Shown in pieces: positions 23,409 to 31,948 of a stretch of DNA of 64,000 bases; positions within the stretch are counted from its first letter, which is position 1; the number at the start of each line of letters is the position of its first letter. The notes under the pieces are model-generated. The model worked only from the letters and a program-made list of their open reading frames with translations. It made no database searches and was not told the origin of the DNA. This DNA is from Desulfosarcina ovata subsp. ovata (GTDB taxonomy: Bacteria; Desulfobacterota; Desulfobacteria; Desulfobacterales; Desulfosarcinaceae), in the NCBI RefSeq assembly GCF_009689005.1, contig NZ_AP021879.1, positions 7,503,501 to 7,567,500 of the forward strand. The letters run 5' to 3'. A program made the position numbers and the translations under genes.

Positions 23409-25063
23409 GAGGCATACGGGGCCAAAGGGTTGTTTGACAATTGTCTTTCGCAATCCAAAATGAACGCATTGAAAAGCGCCTTGCCGGTGATGGTTTCAGG
23501 CTGGCGTAGTTTGATCGCGTAAGCGATATATCGTTTCCGGTGTTGCCGATAGATTGTTTGGGCGGCATCGAGGGTCAAACCCCGAAGATGGATGTCAATC
23601 AGTCGTGGCCTGTCCACCGCCATCTTTTTCTCCTGCAGAAAAGCGCTGATCAATTCAACCGCGTTGGGTTCGGTGCCTGCCTTTTTGACCGGCTTTTCGT
23701 AAGGTTCCCGGCGCAGCGCTTCACCCAGCAGGATACCGTTTTCCTTATGCTCGAAGATAAACAGCTTGTCGCCAAGATCGGAGATATACACCTTGGTGCT
23801 CTTGTGGCGGCTGAAGTGTTGCGCGCCAACGGCCACATAGTAGGTCTGCTTTTTGAAAGTAATGATGCCTTTCGCCCCCACGGTGGCGTTGATCTTGTCA
23901 TAGCCGTATTTGACGAAATGGCGTACGTCATCCGCACTGAACGTTATCCACTCGTATTGGGCAAGACCGTCGTCAAACTTCTCCTTGGGCACCCAGGCCG
24001 ATGTTTTACCGTTCACAGAATAATAGTGCTTTTGCTCATTGTGCTGCCGGCGATAGGCTTCGAGTAAACCACTCTGGCGCAGCGTTGCAAGATCGATGTC
24101 GAGATAGGTGATGGTAATTTTTCCTTTTTTGCCCTTTTTGTAGATATAGCCCGGTTCTGTCTTAACGATGCGGTCTTCAAAGTGCTTGATGATCCGCATT
24201 TCAAAATGATGGATGCTGCGATGGGATGATTCCAGATGTGCTTTGTCCTTGGGCGCATGGATGCGTGAGAAGTTTGGTTGCAGATAAAATCCGCCTGGCA
24301 ATGAAAATTTGATGTTCAGTTCGTTGATGGGGCGTTTCAGGTTGACAAAACCCTTTGCATTGTCCGGTCTCAGCCGTATCTTTTTTTGCGGAAAGGGGGT
24401 GCTCACCAAAAATTTCTCGAACAGGTCCACCGAATTTAGACTGCTTTCGGAAAAATAGGCGTCAAGCACAAGCATGTTGCGCGATCCGGTGTCAAAAAAC
24501 TCGATCACCTGGGGCTTGGCCCAAACGCCGTCGTCCGATCGAATCTTGAAATAGCGAAACCTGCATCCGTCCATTTGAATCAAATCGAAGACCGGTTCGT
24601 CCTTAAAGCAGACGCTGGGATCGTTCTTTTCCTCGAAGTCTGGTTTTTCCAAATAGACCTTGAGGTTGGCTTGCCTGGCAAAACGCCTTAAAGCGCTAAG
24701 TGAGATGCTACGTTCGAACTCTTGTTCGAGCCAGGCGTGGTAATTTTTGATGGTTCGTCCATGGCGGGTGATAAATACAAAACGATCGTCCGATGGATCG
24801 CTGGAAGCCTTGACCATCTCGATGAAGCGGTTTTGGATTTTTTCGGTCAAGACCCGGCGCCGGCCGCTGCACTTTCTGCCTTCCATGATGCCTTGGCCGG
24901 CAAGCAGCAGCGGTTTGGGAATGACGCCGGTCTTACGGTATTGATCCATGTAATATTTTTTGGCCCTGCGTTTGGCGCTGCCGGTTTTGTCCATGATCTT
25001 TTTGTGCAGCAAGATCAGGAAACGGTCGTCCATGGGCAGTTGTTCAAAGTCTTTGTCTTTCAT
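23384..25063 (-). CDS. DDE (rve) transposase of the transposon
   Basis: 559 residues. An N-terminal helical DNA-binding region (to about 160) is followed by an integrase core with the catalytic set 'VFDLIQMDGCRF' (Asp), 'IRLRPDNAKGF' (Asp) and 'DKAHLESSHRSIHHFE' (Glu), then a Mu-transposase-like C-terminal beta-barrel ('GIITFKKQTYYVAVG', 'KVYISDLGDKLFIFEHKENG') and a basic tail. This is the TniA/TnsB/IstA architecture. It overlaps the upstream 191-residue gene by 20 bases and the ATPase gene downstream. The complete catalytic triad suggests activity. Confidence 0.85.
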   Translation of the reverse strand: MKDKDFEQLPMDDRFLILLHKKIMDKTGSAKRRAKKYYMDQYRKTGVIPKPLLLAGQGIMEGRKCSGRRRVLTEKIQNRFIEMVKASSDPSDDRFVFITRHGRTIKNYHAWLEQEFERSISLSALRRFARQANLKVYLEKPDFEEKNDPSVCFKDEPVFDLIQMDGCRFRYFKIRSDDGVWAKPQVIEFFDTGSRNMLVLDAYFSESSLNSVDLFEKFLVSTPFPQKKIRLRPDNAKGFVNLKRPINELNIKFSLPGGFYLQPNFSRIHAPKDKAHLESSHRSIHHFEMRIIKHFEDRIVKTEPGYIYKKGKKGKITITYLDIDLATLRQSGLLEAYRRQHNEQKHYYSVNGKTSAWVPKEKFDDGLAQYEWITFSADDVRHFVKYGYDKINATVGAKGIITFKKQTYYVAVGAQHFSRHKSTKVYISDLGDKLFIFEHKENGILLGEALRREPYEKPVKKAGTEPNAVELISAFLQEKKMAVDRPRLIDIHLRGLTLDAAQTIYRQHRKRYIAYAIKLRQPETITGKALFNAFILDCERQLSNNPLAPYASCSENKVL

Positions 25064-25619
25064 GACGAATGATTTTCTCTTTCATCACTTTCAGCCAGAA
25101 TAAGGCCGCTTGTCTGGATGTCGTTTGCCAATCATCGTTTTGCGCCGACCGAATCTGTTCCAGCATGGCCATCACGGCCGTTTTATAGTCTGCGCTGATG
25201 ATATCGACCACAGACGCATTCTTTTTTTTGACATGCTTGGCCTTTAGGGTTTGATGGGCGTACTTTCTAATATTCTTAGCCGTGAGCGCCATGCCGGATG
25301 CGATAAATGCACGCCAGATCTTGCGTTGATCCTCTTTTGTAAAACGCGTTAGAATCCTGGCCTGGTATTCATTCTCCGGAAGGATGCCGTCGCCAATTGG
25401 AGACAAATTGTCGATGACATTGGCGGCCTTAATCAGACGATATGCCTGGGATCGGGCCATATCCCACCGGTCCTTGACATAGCCTTCAAACGAATCGAAC
25501 AGCAAATCTCGAAACAATTGATCGTCTCGAATCTGCTTTAATGCCTTACCGGTTTGGTGAAAATGGTGTTGATTGGCAGCGATGATCTCCTCCAATTGGG
25601 TGAGTCGGTTGTTGGCCAT
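25044..25619 (-). CDS. Accessory protein of the transposon, probable HTH DNA-binding protein
   Basis: 191 residues, not a standard transposition protein. It contains 'GKALKQIRDDQLFRDL', 'FEGYVKDRWDMARSQAYRLIKAANVIDNLSPIG' and 'ENEYQARILTRFTKEDQRKIWRAFI'. This pattern is seen in ParB-like or DUF3102-like phage and plasmid proteins, in which the middle part is a helix-turn-helix. It starts 5 bases after the CHC2 gene and overlaps the transposase gene. It may recognise target or end DNA; the function is unknown. Confidence 0.65.
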   Translation of the reverse strand: MANNRLTQLEEIIAANQHHFHQTGKALKQIRDDQLFRDLLFDSFEGYVKDRWDMARSQAYRLIKAANVIDNLSPIGDGILPENEYQARILTRFTKEDQRKIWRAFIASGMALTAKNIRKYAHQTLKAKHVKKKNASVVDIISADYKTAVMAMLEQIRSAQNDDWQTTSRQAALFWLKVMKEKIIRHERQRL

Positions 25620-25623
25620 CTGT

Positions 25624-25989
25624 TCACCCGATGCTCATCCGTTTCCCGATATCGCCAAGCAGTTGATTCAATTCCAACCGTTGGTCCGTTAAAGGATCCG
25701 GTCTGTTTGGTACAAGGGTTTGCAAATATTTGACACTGTCAACGAATCCAAGGCCTTTCACGGTCATGACCAAATCAATCGGGTTGAAGTTTTTCTCGCA
25801 AAGAAAGCACCTGGCGAGATTGGTCTTGGGGTTGGTCGCGGTTTGAAATTCATTGCATAGCGGGCATAGAAAACGAAAAATGCCTTCGATCACTTTAGAT
25901 GGGATATGAAGCTGTTCTTTGATCAGCCAGTCAACCGGGATCCGATTGCGCAGTTGAAACAGTTCTCCCCCTGTAAACCGTCGTCTCAT
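25624..25989 (-). CDS. CHC2-type zinc-finger protein of the transposon
   Basis: 121 residues from ATG 25989, chosen because AAGGAGG lies 8 bases upstream; the frame extends to 26046 without a ribosome site. The centre has a four-cysteine knuckle, 'FLCPLCNEFQT' then 'LARCFLCEKNFNPIDLVM', followed by 'GLGFVDSVKYLQTLV'. This is the arrangement of the DnaG-type CHC2 zinc finger that binds single-stranded or primer DNA. No primase catalytic domain follows. Such a gene is not part of classical TniABQ or IstAB sets, so its role in transposition is open. Confidence 0.75.
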   Translation of the reverse strand: MRRRFTGGELFQLRNRIPVDWLIKEQLHIPSKVIEGIFRFLCPLCNEFQTATNPKTNLARCFLCEKNFNPIDLVMTVKGLGFVDSVKYLQTLVPNRPDPLTDQRLELNQLLGDIGKRMSIG

Positions 25990-26032
25990 GATATTGGCCT
26001 CCTTATCTGCGTAAAAAATCCTGAAAAAGATT

Positions 26033-26422
26033 TCATCCATAACCACGGCGTGGAAAATGGCTCACAATTTCACCCGGCCGACCGCAAAAATGGCAGCGGC
26101 ATCGAAAACCGAGGCGAAAAGGTACCGAAATTTCGATCTGTGGTGGCAACATAACCCGTTTAAAAGGGCTTGTTGAAGTATGATCATCCATGTTTTTTCT
26201 ACGTGGATCGATTTCACGATGCCGACGACGGTTTTCGGCAAGACGGTGGGCTTTTTTACCTTTATCGGTTTTACGGTAGCGTCGCTGCGCTTTTCGACGG
26301 GACTGGAGACGACCGGCGATGCGGCATGCATCGCAACAATAAGCATGCCCACGAAAGCAGCACCGGCACACACAAAAAACGGTGTTGCACCAACGACAGG
26401 ATATTTGGATCAGCTTTACCAT
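26033..26422 (-). CDS. Small cysteine-rich, basic protein of the transposon
   Basis: 129 residues. The N-terminus is packed with cysteines ('CRWCNTVFCVCRCCF', 'YCCDACR'), followed by a very basic stretch ('RRKAQRRYRKTDKGKKAHR', 'AENRRRHREIDPRR') and a further C-terminal pair ('CRCHFCGRPG'). It looks like a nucleic-acid-binding zinc protein. It is first in the transposon operon, 43 bases before the CHC2 gene. No named family was recognised; it is accepted as real because of its position and biased composition. Confidence 0.55.
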   Translation of the reverse strand: MVKLIQISCRWCNTVFCVCRCCFRGHAYCCDACRIAGRLQSRRKAQRRYRKTDKGKKAHRLAENRRRHREIDPRRKNMDDHTSTSPFKRVMLPPQIEISVPFRLGFRCRCHFCGRPGEIVSHFPRRGYG

Positions 26423-26735
26423 CCGGCCTTGAAAGTGGCCGGAGTTTAAAGTAATTTACTTAATGAACATCCGGCCTTGATACGGAGTTCACCCTGAAAG
26501 CCCGGAAGTGATGGTTCCGGGCTTTCTCCTCATTTTCTTGGACCATGACAATACCCACTTTACAACCTACAAAAACTTTTTGGTAAAAACGATTGCCGGC
26601 GGGAGCTATTGCGGCGGGGTAGCGTGGTAGGTTTATTGATTTTTGGGGCGGGGTCTCGCTGCGGGATAGTAGAACCAACCGTTACACTTTTGCCGCATAG
26701 GCGGGGTAGGCCGTTACACTATTTTTGCCTTAGCA
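26423..26735. repeat. Right end of the transposon with repeated binding sites and terminal repeat
   Basis: 313 non-coding bases. The terminal repeat is 26712-26735. An inner copy, CCGTTACACTTTTGCCGC at 26679-26696, repeats the CCGTTACACT..TTTGCC motif in the same orientation 32 bases inside. Several GCGGGGTAG-type runs lie between. The paired sites are as expected for a transposase that binds repeated end motifs. Confidence 0.75.
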
Positions 26736-26900
26736 GGCGAATGTGTGCAATTTTTCAAGATCCCGGAAACGGATCTGGATTTCGAGGCGGGCAAAGGTGA
26801 TTGCATTCGTGAAAGGCGGGATCAAAAAGGGCGGTTCTGGCTTTCCAAGCCGGTGTTCGAGACCGACCCCGGCTGTGAAGAGATGCGGCCGAAACCTTGA
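26736..26900 (+). pseudogene. 3' fragment of the X-succinate synthase gamma-subunit gene (bssC-like)
   Basis: From the second GGCGAA copy the frame runs 'GECVQFFKIPETDLDFEAGK', then 'GDCIRE', 'GRFWLSKPVFETDPGCEEMR' and PKP to a TGA at 26898. This is strongly like BssC ('WLSKPVFETD' is characteristic). Upstream the frame stays open into the transposon terminal repeat, but no start with a ribosome site is present; a GTG at 26745 would omit the first two cluster cysteines. The subunit is therefore probably lost. The catalytic-subunit gene begins 37 bases further on. Confidence 0.88.
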
Positions 26901-26936
26901 TGGCATATCCAAGCAACGCAACAGGGAGGATCGAAA

Positions 26937-29363
26937 ATGGCGACGACTGAAAGAACGACGCGACTAAAGGAAAGATGCCGGTATAAGCATGTGGCCGGTG
27001 GAGAGTATGTCGATCCGGCCGTCAGGGCCGGCGTGGAGCGCGCCCGCTATGTTACTGAATCCCATAAGCAGCATGTGGGCAAGCCGATATGCATCCAACG
27101 GGCCAGGGGCCTTGAGAACATTCTCAAGAAGATGACGGTTCATATTCAAGACGATGAACTGATCGTGGGAGCAAATACCGAACATCCGGATTACTTTCCC
27201 ATGTACCCCGAGCTTTCCTATTTCGCCACCATTGACATGGTGGAAAGCCCCTACTGCAAAGATAAAGAAGAGATGCGCGAAATTGCCGAGTACTGGCGCC
27301 CGTTCACCATTCAGCGCAAGGGCGAATTTTATTTCACCCAGGAAGAACTAGATATCATGTATTCGGCCACGACAGTCCAGCCGCCCATGTTCGTAACGGC
27401 CTTCTCCAGTATCATGCCGAACTACGAGTCGGTGCTTGAGGATGGGCTTGAAAAACGGATCCAGATGGTGGAGGCCAAGCTCGCCGAGGCCAACGCCGAG
27501 ATGCGCAAAACCCCCTGGATTGCCAAGGACAAACTGGCTTTCATGGACAAGATCGATCAATGGACGGCCATGTCCATTGCGCTCAAAGCGGTGTTGGCCT
27601 GGGCTCAGCGATATGCGCGCCTGGCCAAGATTATCGCGGAGAATTTTGAAAGCGACGATTCGCGCAAAGAAGAACTGCTCGAAATATCGGACATCTGCCG
27701 CCATGTTCCGGCCAACCCGCCCCGGGGGTTGCGCGATGCCATGCAGGCCAAATGGTTCACCTACCTGCTCTGCCACTCCATCGAGCGATACAGCAGCGGT
27801 TATGGCCAGAAAGAGGACAAAATCCTATGGCCGTTTTACAAGGCCAGCGTGATCGACCAGACCGCCCAGCCCATGACCCGAGAGGAGGCGGTGGAACTGT
27901 TTGAGTGCGAACGCCTGAAGGTCTCCGAGCATGGCAGTACCAAGGGGCGCCAGCTGCGTGAGTTTTTTGCCGGGGCCAACGACCTTTTCATTCTCACCCT
28001 GGGGGGCATCAATGCCGATGGCAGCGATGGCTGCAACGACTGCACGGATGCCATTCTGGATGCCACCGAAAGCATCATGACCACCGAACCGTCGATTGCC
28101 TTCCGTTGGAATAAAAACGGCCGCCTTGAAACCAAACGCCGGGTTTTCAATAATATCAAAAAAGGCTTTGGCTTCCCGTCCATTAAAAACGACGAGAAAA
28201 ACACCGAGCAGCTGATCAAGTACTTCAATGTCCCCGAAGCGCAGGCGCGTGAATGGGCGCTGGTGCTGTGCATGTCGCCGGGGGTCACCGGTCGGCGGGG
28301 AACCCAGAAAACCCGGAGTGAGGGCGGCAGTGATCTTTATCCGGCCAAATTGCTCGAAATTGCGCTCAACGACGGTTTCGACAGCTTTTTCACCGACACC
28401 CAGTTGGGGCCCAAAACCGGGGATGCCAACAAATTCAAATCCATTGAAGATGTCTGGTCGGCGTTGCAGGCCCAGGCGCGCTTTGCCATCGATCTGACGA
28501 TCCGTTCCAAGGATGTCGGCCGGGTGCTGGAAGCCAAGTACCTGTGCTGTCCGTTCATTTCCAGCATTGACGACGGTTGTGTGGAAAAGGGCATGGATGC
28601 CAACGAACTGGCCGAAATCCCCAACCCCTGGCACAACCTGATCGGCGGCAACATCGTCGTAGTCGACTCGCTGGCGGCGATTCAGAAGCTGATTTTCGAA
28701 GAGCACAAGTACACCATGGAAGAACTGCTCACCGCTCTGAGGAACAACTGGGAAGGTCATGAGGAGATGCGCATCGATTTCTGGAATGCGCCGAAGTTCG
28801 GTAACGATGATCCCTACGTCGACAGCATCGCCGAGCGTTACTATGATATGATGGCCGACGAGTTCAAGCGGGTGCGGACCTACTCGGGAACCTATCCGCT
28901 GCCCTTGGGCCAGTCCGTGGCCGGTTATATCGTCAATGGGCCCAAAACCGGCGCCACGCCCAACGGCCGCCATGCTGGTGAAGCGCTGGATGACGGCGGC
29001 ATTTCGCCCTACATGGGGTGCGACAGCAAGGGGCCGACGGCCGTTCTCAAATCGGTGGCCAAAGTCGACACCACCAAATATAAGGGCATGCTGCTGAACC
29101 AGCGGATGTCTCCAGAAATGATGAGCAGCGAAGCGGGCTTCGATTTGTGGCTTTCCTACATGAATACCTGGCATTCCATGAACATCGATCATGTTCAGTT
29201 CAATGTGATCTCATCGGATGACATGCGGGAAGCTCAGAAAGAACCGGAAAAATTTCCGGATACGATCGTGCGCGTGGCCGGATACAGCGCGAAGTTCATT
29301 GATCTGGCCCGTTACTCACAGGATACCATTATCGCACGTACGGAGCAGGATTTGAGGGGGTGA
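26937..29363 (+). CDS. Glycyl radical X-succinate synthase catalytic subunit (BssA/HbsA/AssA-like)
   Basis: 808 residues from ATG 26937 behind GGGAGG. The thiyl-radical cysteine is Cys445 in 'LCMSPGVTGRRGTQKTRSEG', a stretch nearly the same as in benzylsuccinate synthase. The glycyl radical site is Gly782 in 'IVRVAGYSAKF'. Enzymes of this family add toluene, cresol, methylnaphthalene or alkanes to fumarate. The length is somewhat below BssA, and the substrate cannot be fixed from sequence alone. The activase and [4Fe-4S] small subunit are encoded downstream. The gamma-subunit gene just upstream is split by a transposon, which also separates this gene from the original promoter. Confidence 0.88.
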   Translation: MATTERTTRLKERCRYKHVAGGEYVDPAVRAGVERARYVTESHKQHVGKPICIQRARGLENILKKMTVHIQDDELIVGANTEHPDYFPMYPELSYFATIDMVESPYCKDKEEMREIAEYWRPFTIQRKGEFYFTQEELDIMYSATTVQPPMFVTAFSSIMPNYESVLEDGLEKRIQMVEAKLAEANAEMRKTPWIAKDKLAFMDKIDQWTAMSIALKAVLAWAQRYARLAKIIAENFESDDSRKEELLEISDICRHVPANPPRGLRDAMQAKWFTYLLCHSIERYSSGYGQKEDKILWPFYKASVIDQTAQPMTREEAVELFECERLKVSEHGSTKGRQLREFFAGANDLFILTLGGINADGSDGCNDCTDAILDATESIMTTEPSIAFRWNKNGRLETKRRVFNNIKKGFGFPSIKNDEKNTEQLIKYFNVPEAQAREWALVLCMSPGVTGRRGTQKTRSEGGSDLYPAKLLEIALNDGFDSFFTDTQLGPKTGDANKFKSIEDVWSALQAQARFAIDLTIRSKDVGRVLEAKYLCCPFISSIDDGCVEKGMDANELAEIPNPWHNLIGGNIVVVDSLAAIQKLIFEEHKYTMEELLTALRNNWEGHEEMRIDFWNAPKFGNDDPYVDSIAERYYDMMADEFKRVRTYSGTYPLPLGQSVAGYIVNGPKTGATPNGRHAGEALDDGGISPYMGCDSKGPTAVLKSVAKVDTTKYKGMLLNQRMSPEMMSSEAGFDLWLSYMNTWHSMNIDHVQFNVISSDDMREAQKEPEKFPDTIVRVAGYSAKFIDLARYSQDTIIARTEQDLRG

Positions 29364-29508
29364 TCCGGATTCTGCTTGCGTCGGACCAATTATATAATGA
29401 ATAGAATGTATTTTATGGGGGTCTCCCGGTCGGCGGGCGGCTCCCATGGCTGACCGATTTGTCCGCTATTTTTTTGATTCCATCTTATAATATGGAGGGC
29501 CCCTGACC

Positions 29509-29715
29509 ATGGCAACCTGCAAAGACTGTAAATACATTACTCCTTCACCCACTGGTGATCCCACCAAGGGAGTCTGCATCCAGGCAAGATCCGAACTCCC
29601 GAAGACACAGAAGACCACCACGGCCATCAAGGGCAAGATGGTAAAAAAGGCCGATGATGCCTGCGATAAGTTCGAAGGCGGCGAATCCTGGAAAAACATA
29701 AAAGATTTATTGTGA
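29509..29715 (+). CDS. X-succinate synthase small [4Fe-4S] subunit (BssB-like beta subunit)
   Basis: 68 residues with four cysteines at positions 4, 7, 23 and 52 ('MATCKDCKYITPSPTGD', 'GVCIQA', 'ADDACDKFEGG'), the spacing of the HiPIP-like small subunits of benzylsuccinate synthase. In that enzyme the beta subunit covers the active site and must move for activation. A GGAGGG ribosome site precedes the ATG. It lies 145 bases after the catalytic gene and 31 before the activase. Confidence 0.82.
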   Translation: MATCKDCKYITPSPTGDPTKGVCIQARSELPKTQKTTTAIKGKMVKKADDACDKFEGGESWKNIKDLL

Positions 29716-29746
29716 TTCCACGCTACCGAAGGGAAGGGGGCTTTGT

Positions 29747-30904
29747 ATGGAAAATGAATCAACCAACCGGGACGAACAGTTTTTCATCACCAATATTCAG
29801 CGCTTTTCGGTAAACGATGGACCGGGTATCCGAACCACCGTCTTTCTCAAAGGCTGCCCGCTTCAATGTGCCTGGTGCCACAATCCTGAATCCATCAGTC
29901 CGTTGCAGGATTTCTTTTTTGACGAAGAAAAATGCGTTCGTTGCGGGGCATGTGCGCAAGTTTGCCCCGAGGATGCGATCCAACCCCCGGTAAAACGAAA
30001 ATTTGTGCAAGATATCGAGGTGAGACCGATCATCTCTTCGTCGGGTTCGATCCTGGACAAGATCAAGGACGGTACGTTCGGGTCTGAAGAGATGGTCCGC
30101 TCGACCCGAGCCATGGCCGACGAGGAATCCATGGCCGCCGAGATCGCCCCCCCGCGCTTTGACCGGGATAAATGCGTCCGATGCATGGAGTGCGTCAATG
30201 CCTGCCATTACGGGGCGCTGACCACTGCGGGGCGATGCACCACCGTTGATGACGTTTACCAGGAGGTGTTGGAAGACAGACGGTTTTATGAAACATCAGG
30301 AGGCGGCATGACCATCTCCGGTGGTGAGCCCCTGATGCAGCCCGACGTGACCCGGAAGTTGTTTGAACGAGCATGTCAGGACCACATCCATACGACCCTG
30401 GATACCACCGGCCTGGCCAAGTGGGAAACCATTGAACGAATCCTTCCCTATGTCAATCTTGTGTTGTTCGATATCAAGACGCTGGATGATGCCAAACACA
30501 GAAAATGGACCGGTGTTTCCAATCGGCTGATCCTGGAGAATGTAAGAAGAATTGCCTCCTTTGGCACAAAAATCAGGCTGCGCTGCGTGATCGTTCACGA
30601 TGTCAATTACTGGGATCTGGGTCATGCGCGCGGTATCGTCGAATTTGCCAAAACCCTGGGCGAGGCGGTGGTGGGGATCGACCTCATGCCCTATCATAAT
30701 TTTGCGGATAAAAAATACGAAAAGCTCGGGAGAAAACATTTTTTCAAGGGGTTTCCGAACATCTTTAGAGAAGATATCGAGGATTATCGTGAACTGATCG
30801 AGAAGAACGGCCCCTGGAAGCCCACCGTCGGCGGGTTGATCGGGTCCGACAACGGCAGCGTCGGTTATATGCCCAATTTGTTCAATGCGGTCTCTTCCGC
30901 TTGA
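29747..30904 (+). CDS. Glycyl radical enzyme activase (radical SAM, BssD-like)
   Basis: 385 residues. The radical SAM motif is 'KGCPLQCAWCHNPES' (CxxxCxxC) near residue 40. It is followed by a two-[4Fe-4S] ferredoxin insert with 'CVRCGACAQVCPEDA' and 'CVRCMECVNACHYGA', then 'MTISGGEPLMQPD' and 'VNLVLFDIKTLD'. This is the layout of activases of benzylsuccinate synthase and related glycyl radical enzymes, which install the radical on Gly782. The linker between the two clusters is unusually long (about 65 residues). Order here is C-A-B-D, whereas Thauera has D-C-A-B. Confidence 0.9.
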   Translation: MENESTNRDEQFFITNIQRFSVNDGPGIRTTVFLKGCPLQCAWCHNPESISPLQDFFFDEEKCVRCGACAQVCPEDAIQPPVKRKFVQDIEVRPIISSSGSILDKIKDGTFGSEEMVRSTRAMADEESMAAEIAPPRFDRDKCVRCMECVNACHYGALTTAGRCTTVDDVYQEVLEDRRFYETSGGGMTISGGEPLMQPDVTRKLFERACQDHIHTTLDTTGLAKWETIERILPYVNLVLFDIKTLDDAKHRKWTGVSNRLILENVRRIASFGTKIRLRCVIVHDVNYWDLGHARGIVEFAKTLGEAVVGIDLMPYHNFADKKYEKLGRKHFFKGFPNIFREDIEDYRELIEKNGPWKPTVGGLIGSDNGSVGYMPNLFNAVSSA

Positions 30905-31069
30905 ACAAGGGGGCGGCGCACATCCGTAGGAGAATGTTGGGAGAACCGGCTTAACGCCGTATTCCCCATCCCGAGCGTGTTGATGCCCACTTCTGGCGAA
31001 TCATTCCAAGCTCCGCCATGATGAACCCCCAAGCGCATTTCAGAAGGCGCCGACCAGAGGTAGCGACCA

Positions 31070-31939
31070 TTGAATTCATACCCGAAAAACAATACCTTGC
31101 TGATCCCGGAGCATGACCCGTATTATTACACGGACAATGAAACCCTGAACATGCTCAGGATCATTCACACCATTTCCCGGAAGCATCCGGTCAATGTGCT
31201 GGTCGCCGGACGGCAGGGATGTGGGAAGTCCTCCATCGTCAAACAGTATGCCGCGGTCTATAAAAAACCACTGGCCACGTTTCAGGTGGGGATCCTGTCG
31301 GAACCGGGACAGCTGTTTGGCGAATATACCCTTGAAGACGGAGAAACCCGGTATAAGCAATTTCTCTTTCCGCAAGCCATTCAGACACCCGATTGCGTGA
31401 TTCATCTGGAGGAGATCAATCGCCCCGAACATCCCAAGGCGCTGAACATGCTCTTCTCGATCCTGTCCGATGACCGGGAAGTCTGGATGGACGAATTGGG
31501 CACCCTGAAAGTTGCCGACGGTGTCACTTTCTTCGCCACCCTGAATGAAGGCGATGAGTACATCGGTACGGAATTGCTCGATCCCGCCCTGCGTGACCGG
31601 TTTTATATCCTGCTCATGGATTACCTGCCCAAAGTGGTGGAAAAAGAGGTGCTGATCAAAAAAACCGGTATTTCCCAGAGCCAGGCCGATGAGATTATCG
31701 AAGCGATCGGCTCCCTGCGCGGCAATTCAGATATGGCACTTGAAATTTCCACGCGTACCACGCTGATGATCGGTGAGGTGGTCGCCGCCGGCGGCACTCT
31801 TCGAGATGCGATTGTCACCTGCCTCCAGACCGGCAAGGACGCCCTCGAGTCGATCCTGCTGTCCCTGCAGATTGAAAAGGGCATCACCGAGAAAAGCGAT
31901 TTGGACTACCTTCGCTTTACCCCGGAAATGGTATCGTAG
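31070..31939 (+). CDS. MoxR-family AAA+ ATPase (BssE-like)
   Basis: 289 residues from a TTG at 31070; a stop lies 9 bases upstream in frame and no ATG occurs in the first 28 codons, so TTG after AGAGG is the best choice. Walker A is 'NVLVAGRQGCGKSSIVKQY', Walker B 'DCVIHLEEINRPEH' and sensor 'GVTFFATLNEGDEY'. BssE of benzylsuccinate operons is a MoxR ATPase of this kind, thought to help assemble or re-activate the enzyme. It is followed 9 bases later by a VWA partner, the usual MoxR-VWA pairing. Confidence 0.85.
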   Translation: MNSYPKNNTLLIPEHDPYYYTDNETLNMLRIIHTISRKHPVNVLVAGRQGCGKSSIVKQYAAVYKKPLATFQVGILSEPGQLFGEYTLEDGETRYKQFLFPQAIQTPDCVIHLEEINRPEHPKALNMLFSILSDDREVWMDELGTLKVADGVTFFATLNEGDEYIGTELLDPALRDRFYILLMDYLPKVVEKEVLIKKTGISQSQADEIIEAIGSLRGNSDMALEISTRTTLMIGEVVAAGGTLRDAIVTCLQTGKDALESILLSLQIEKGITEKSDLDYLRFTPEMVS

Positions 31940-31948
31940 GGCGCCGGC

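Larger units (their letters stand above)
22428..26735 (-). mobile_element. 4308-bp transposon (DDE transposase plus AAA ATPase, TniA/TniB-like) inserted in the gamma-subunit gene
   Basis: Terminal inverted repeats of 24 perfect bases begin TGCTAAGGCAAAAATAGTGT, and the ends are TG...CA as in Tn7/Mu/Tn552-type elements. The target GGCGAA is duplicated at 22422-22427 and 26736-26741. Five genes, all on the minus strand, fill it: a Cys-rich basic protein, a CHC2 zinc-finger protein, a 191-residue DNA-binding-like protein, the transposase and the ATPase. Additional copies of the end motif lie inside both ends. The host gene is restored exactly by excision in silico, so the boundaries are secure. 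The family assignment is by gene content only. Confidence 0.93.

Noticed and set aside
22428..26735. CRISPR-associated (Tn7-like) transposon
   Set aside because: No Cas genes, no TniQ/TnsD-like gene and no repeat array in the element.
27825..29192. 455-codon minus-strand frame opposite the glycyl radical gene
   Set aside because: Antisense shadow; the plus strand holds the complete catalytic motifs of the enzyme.
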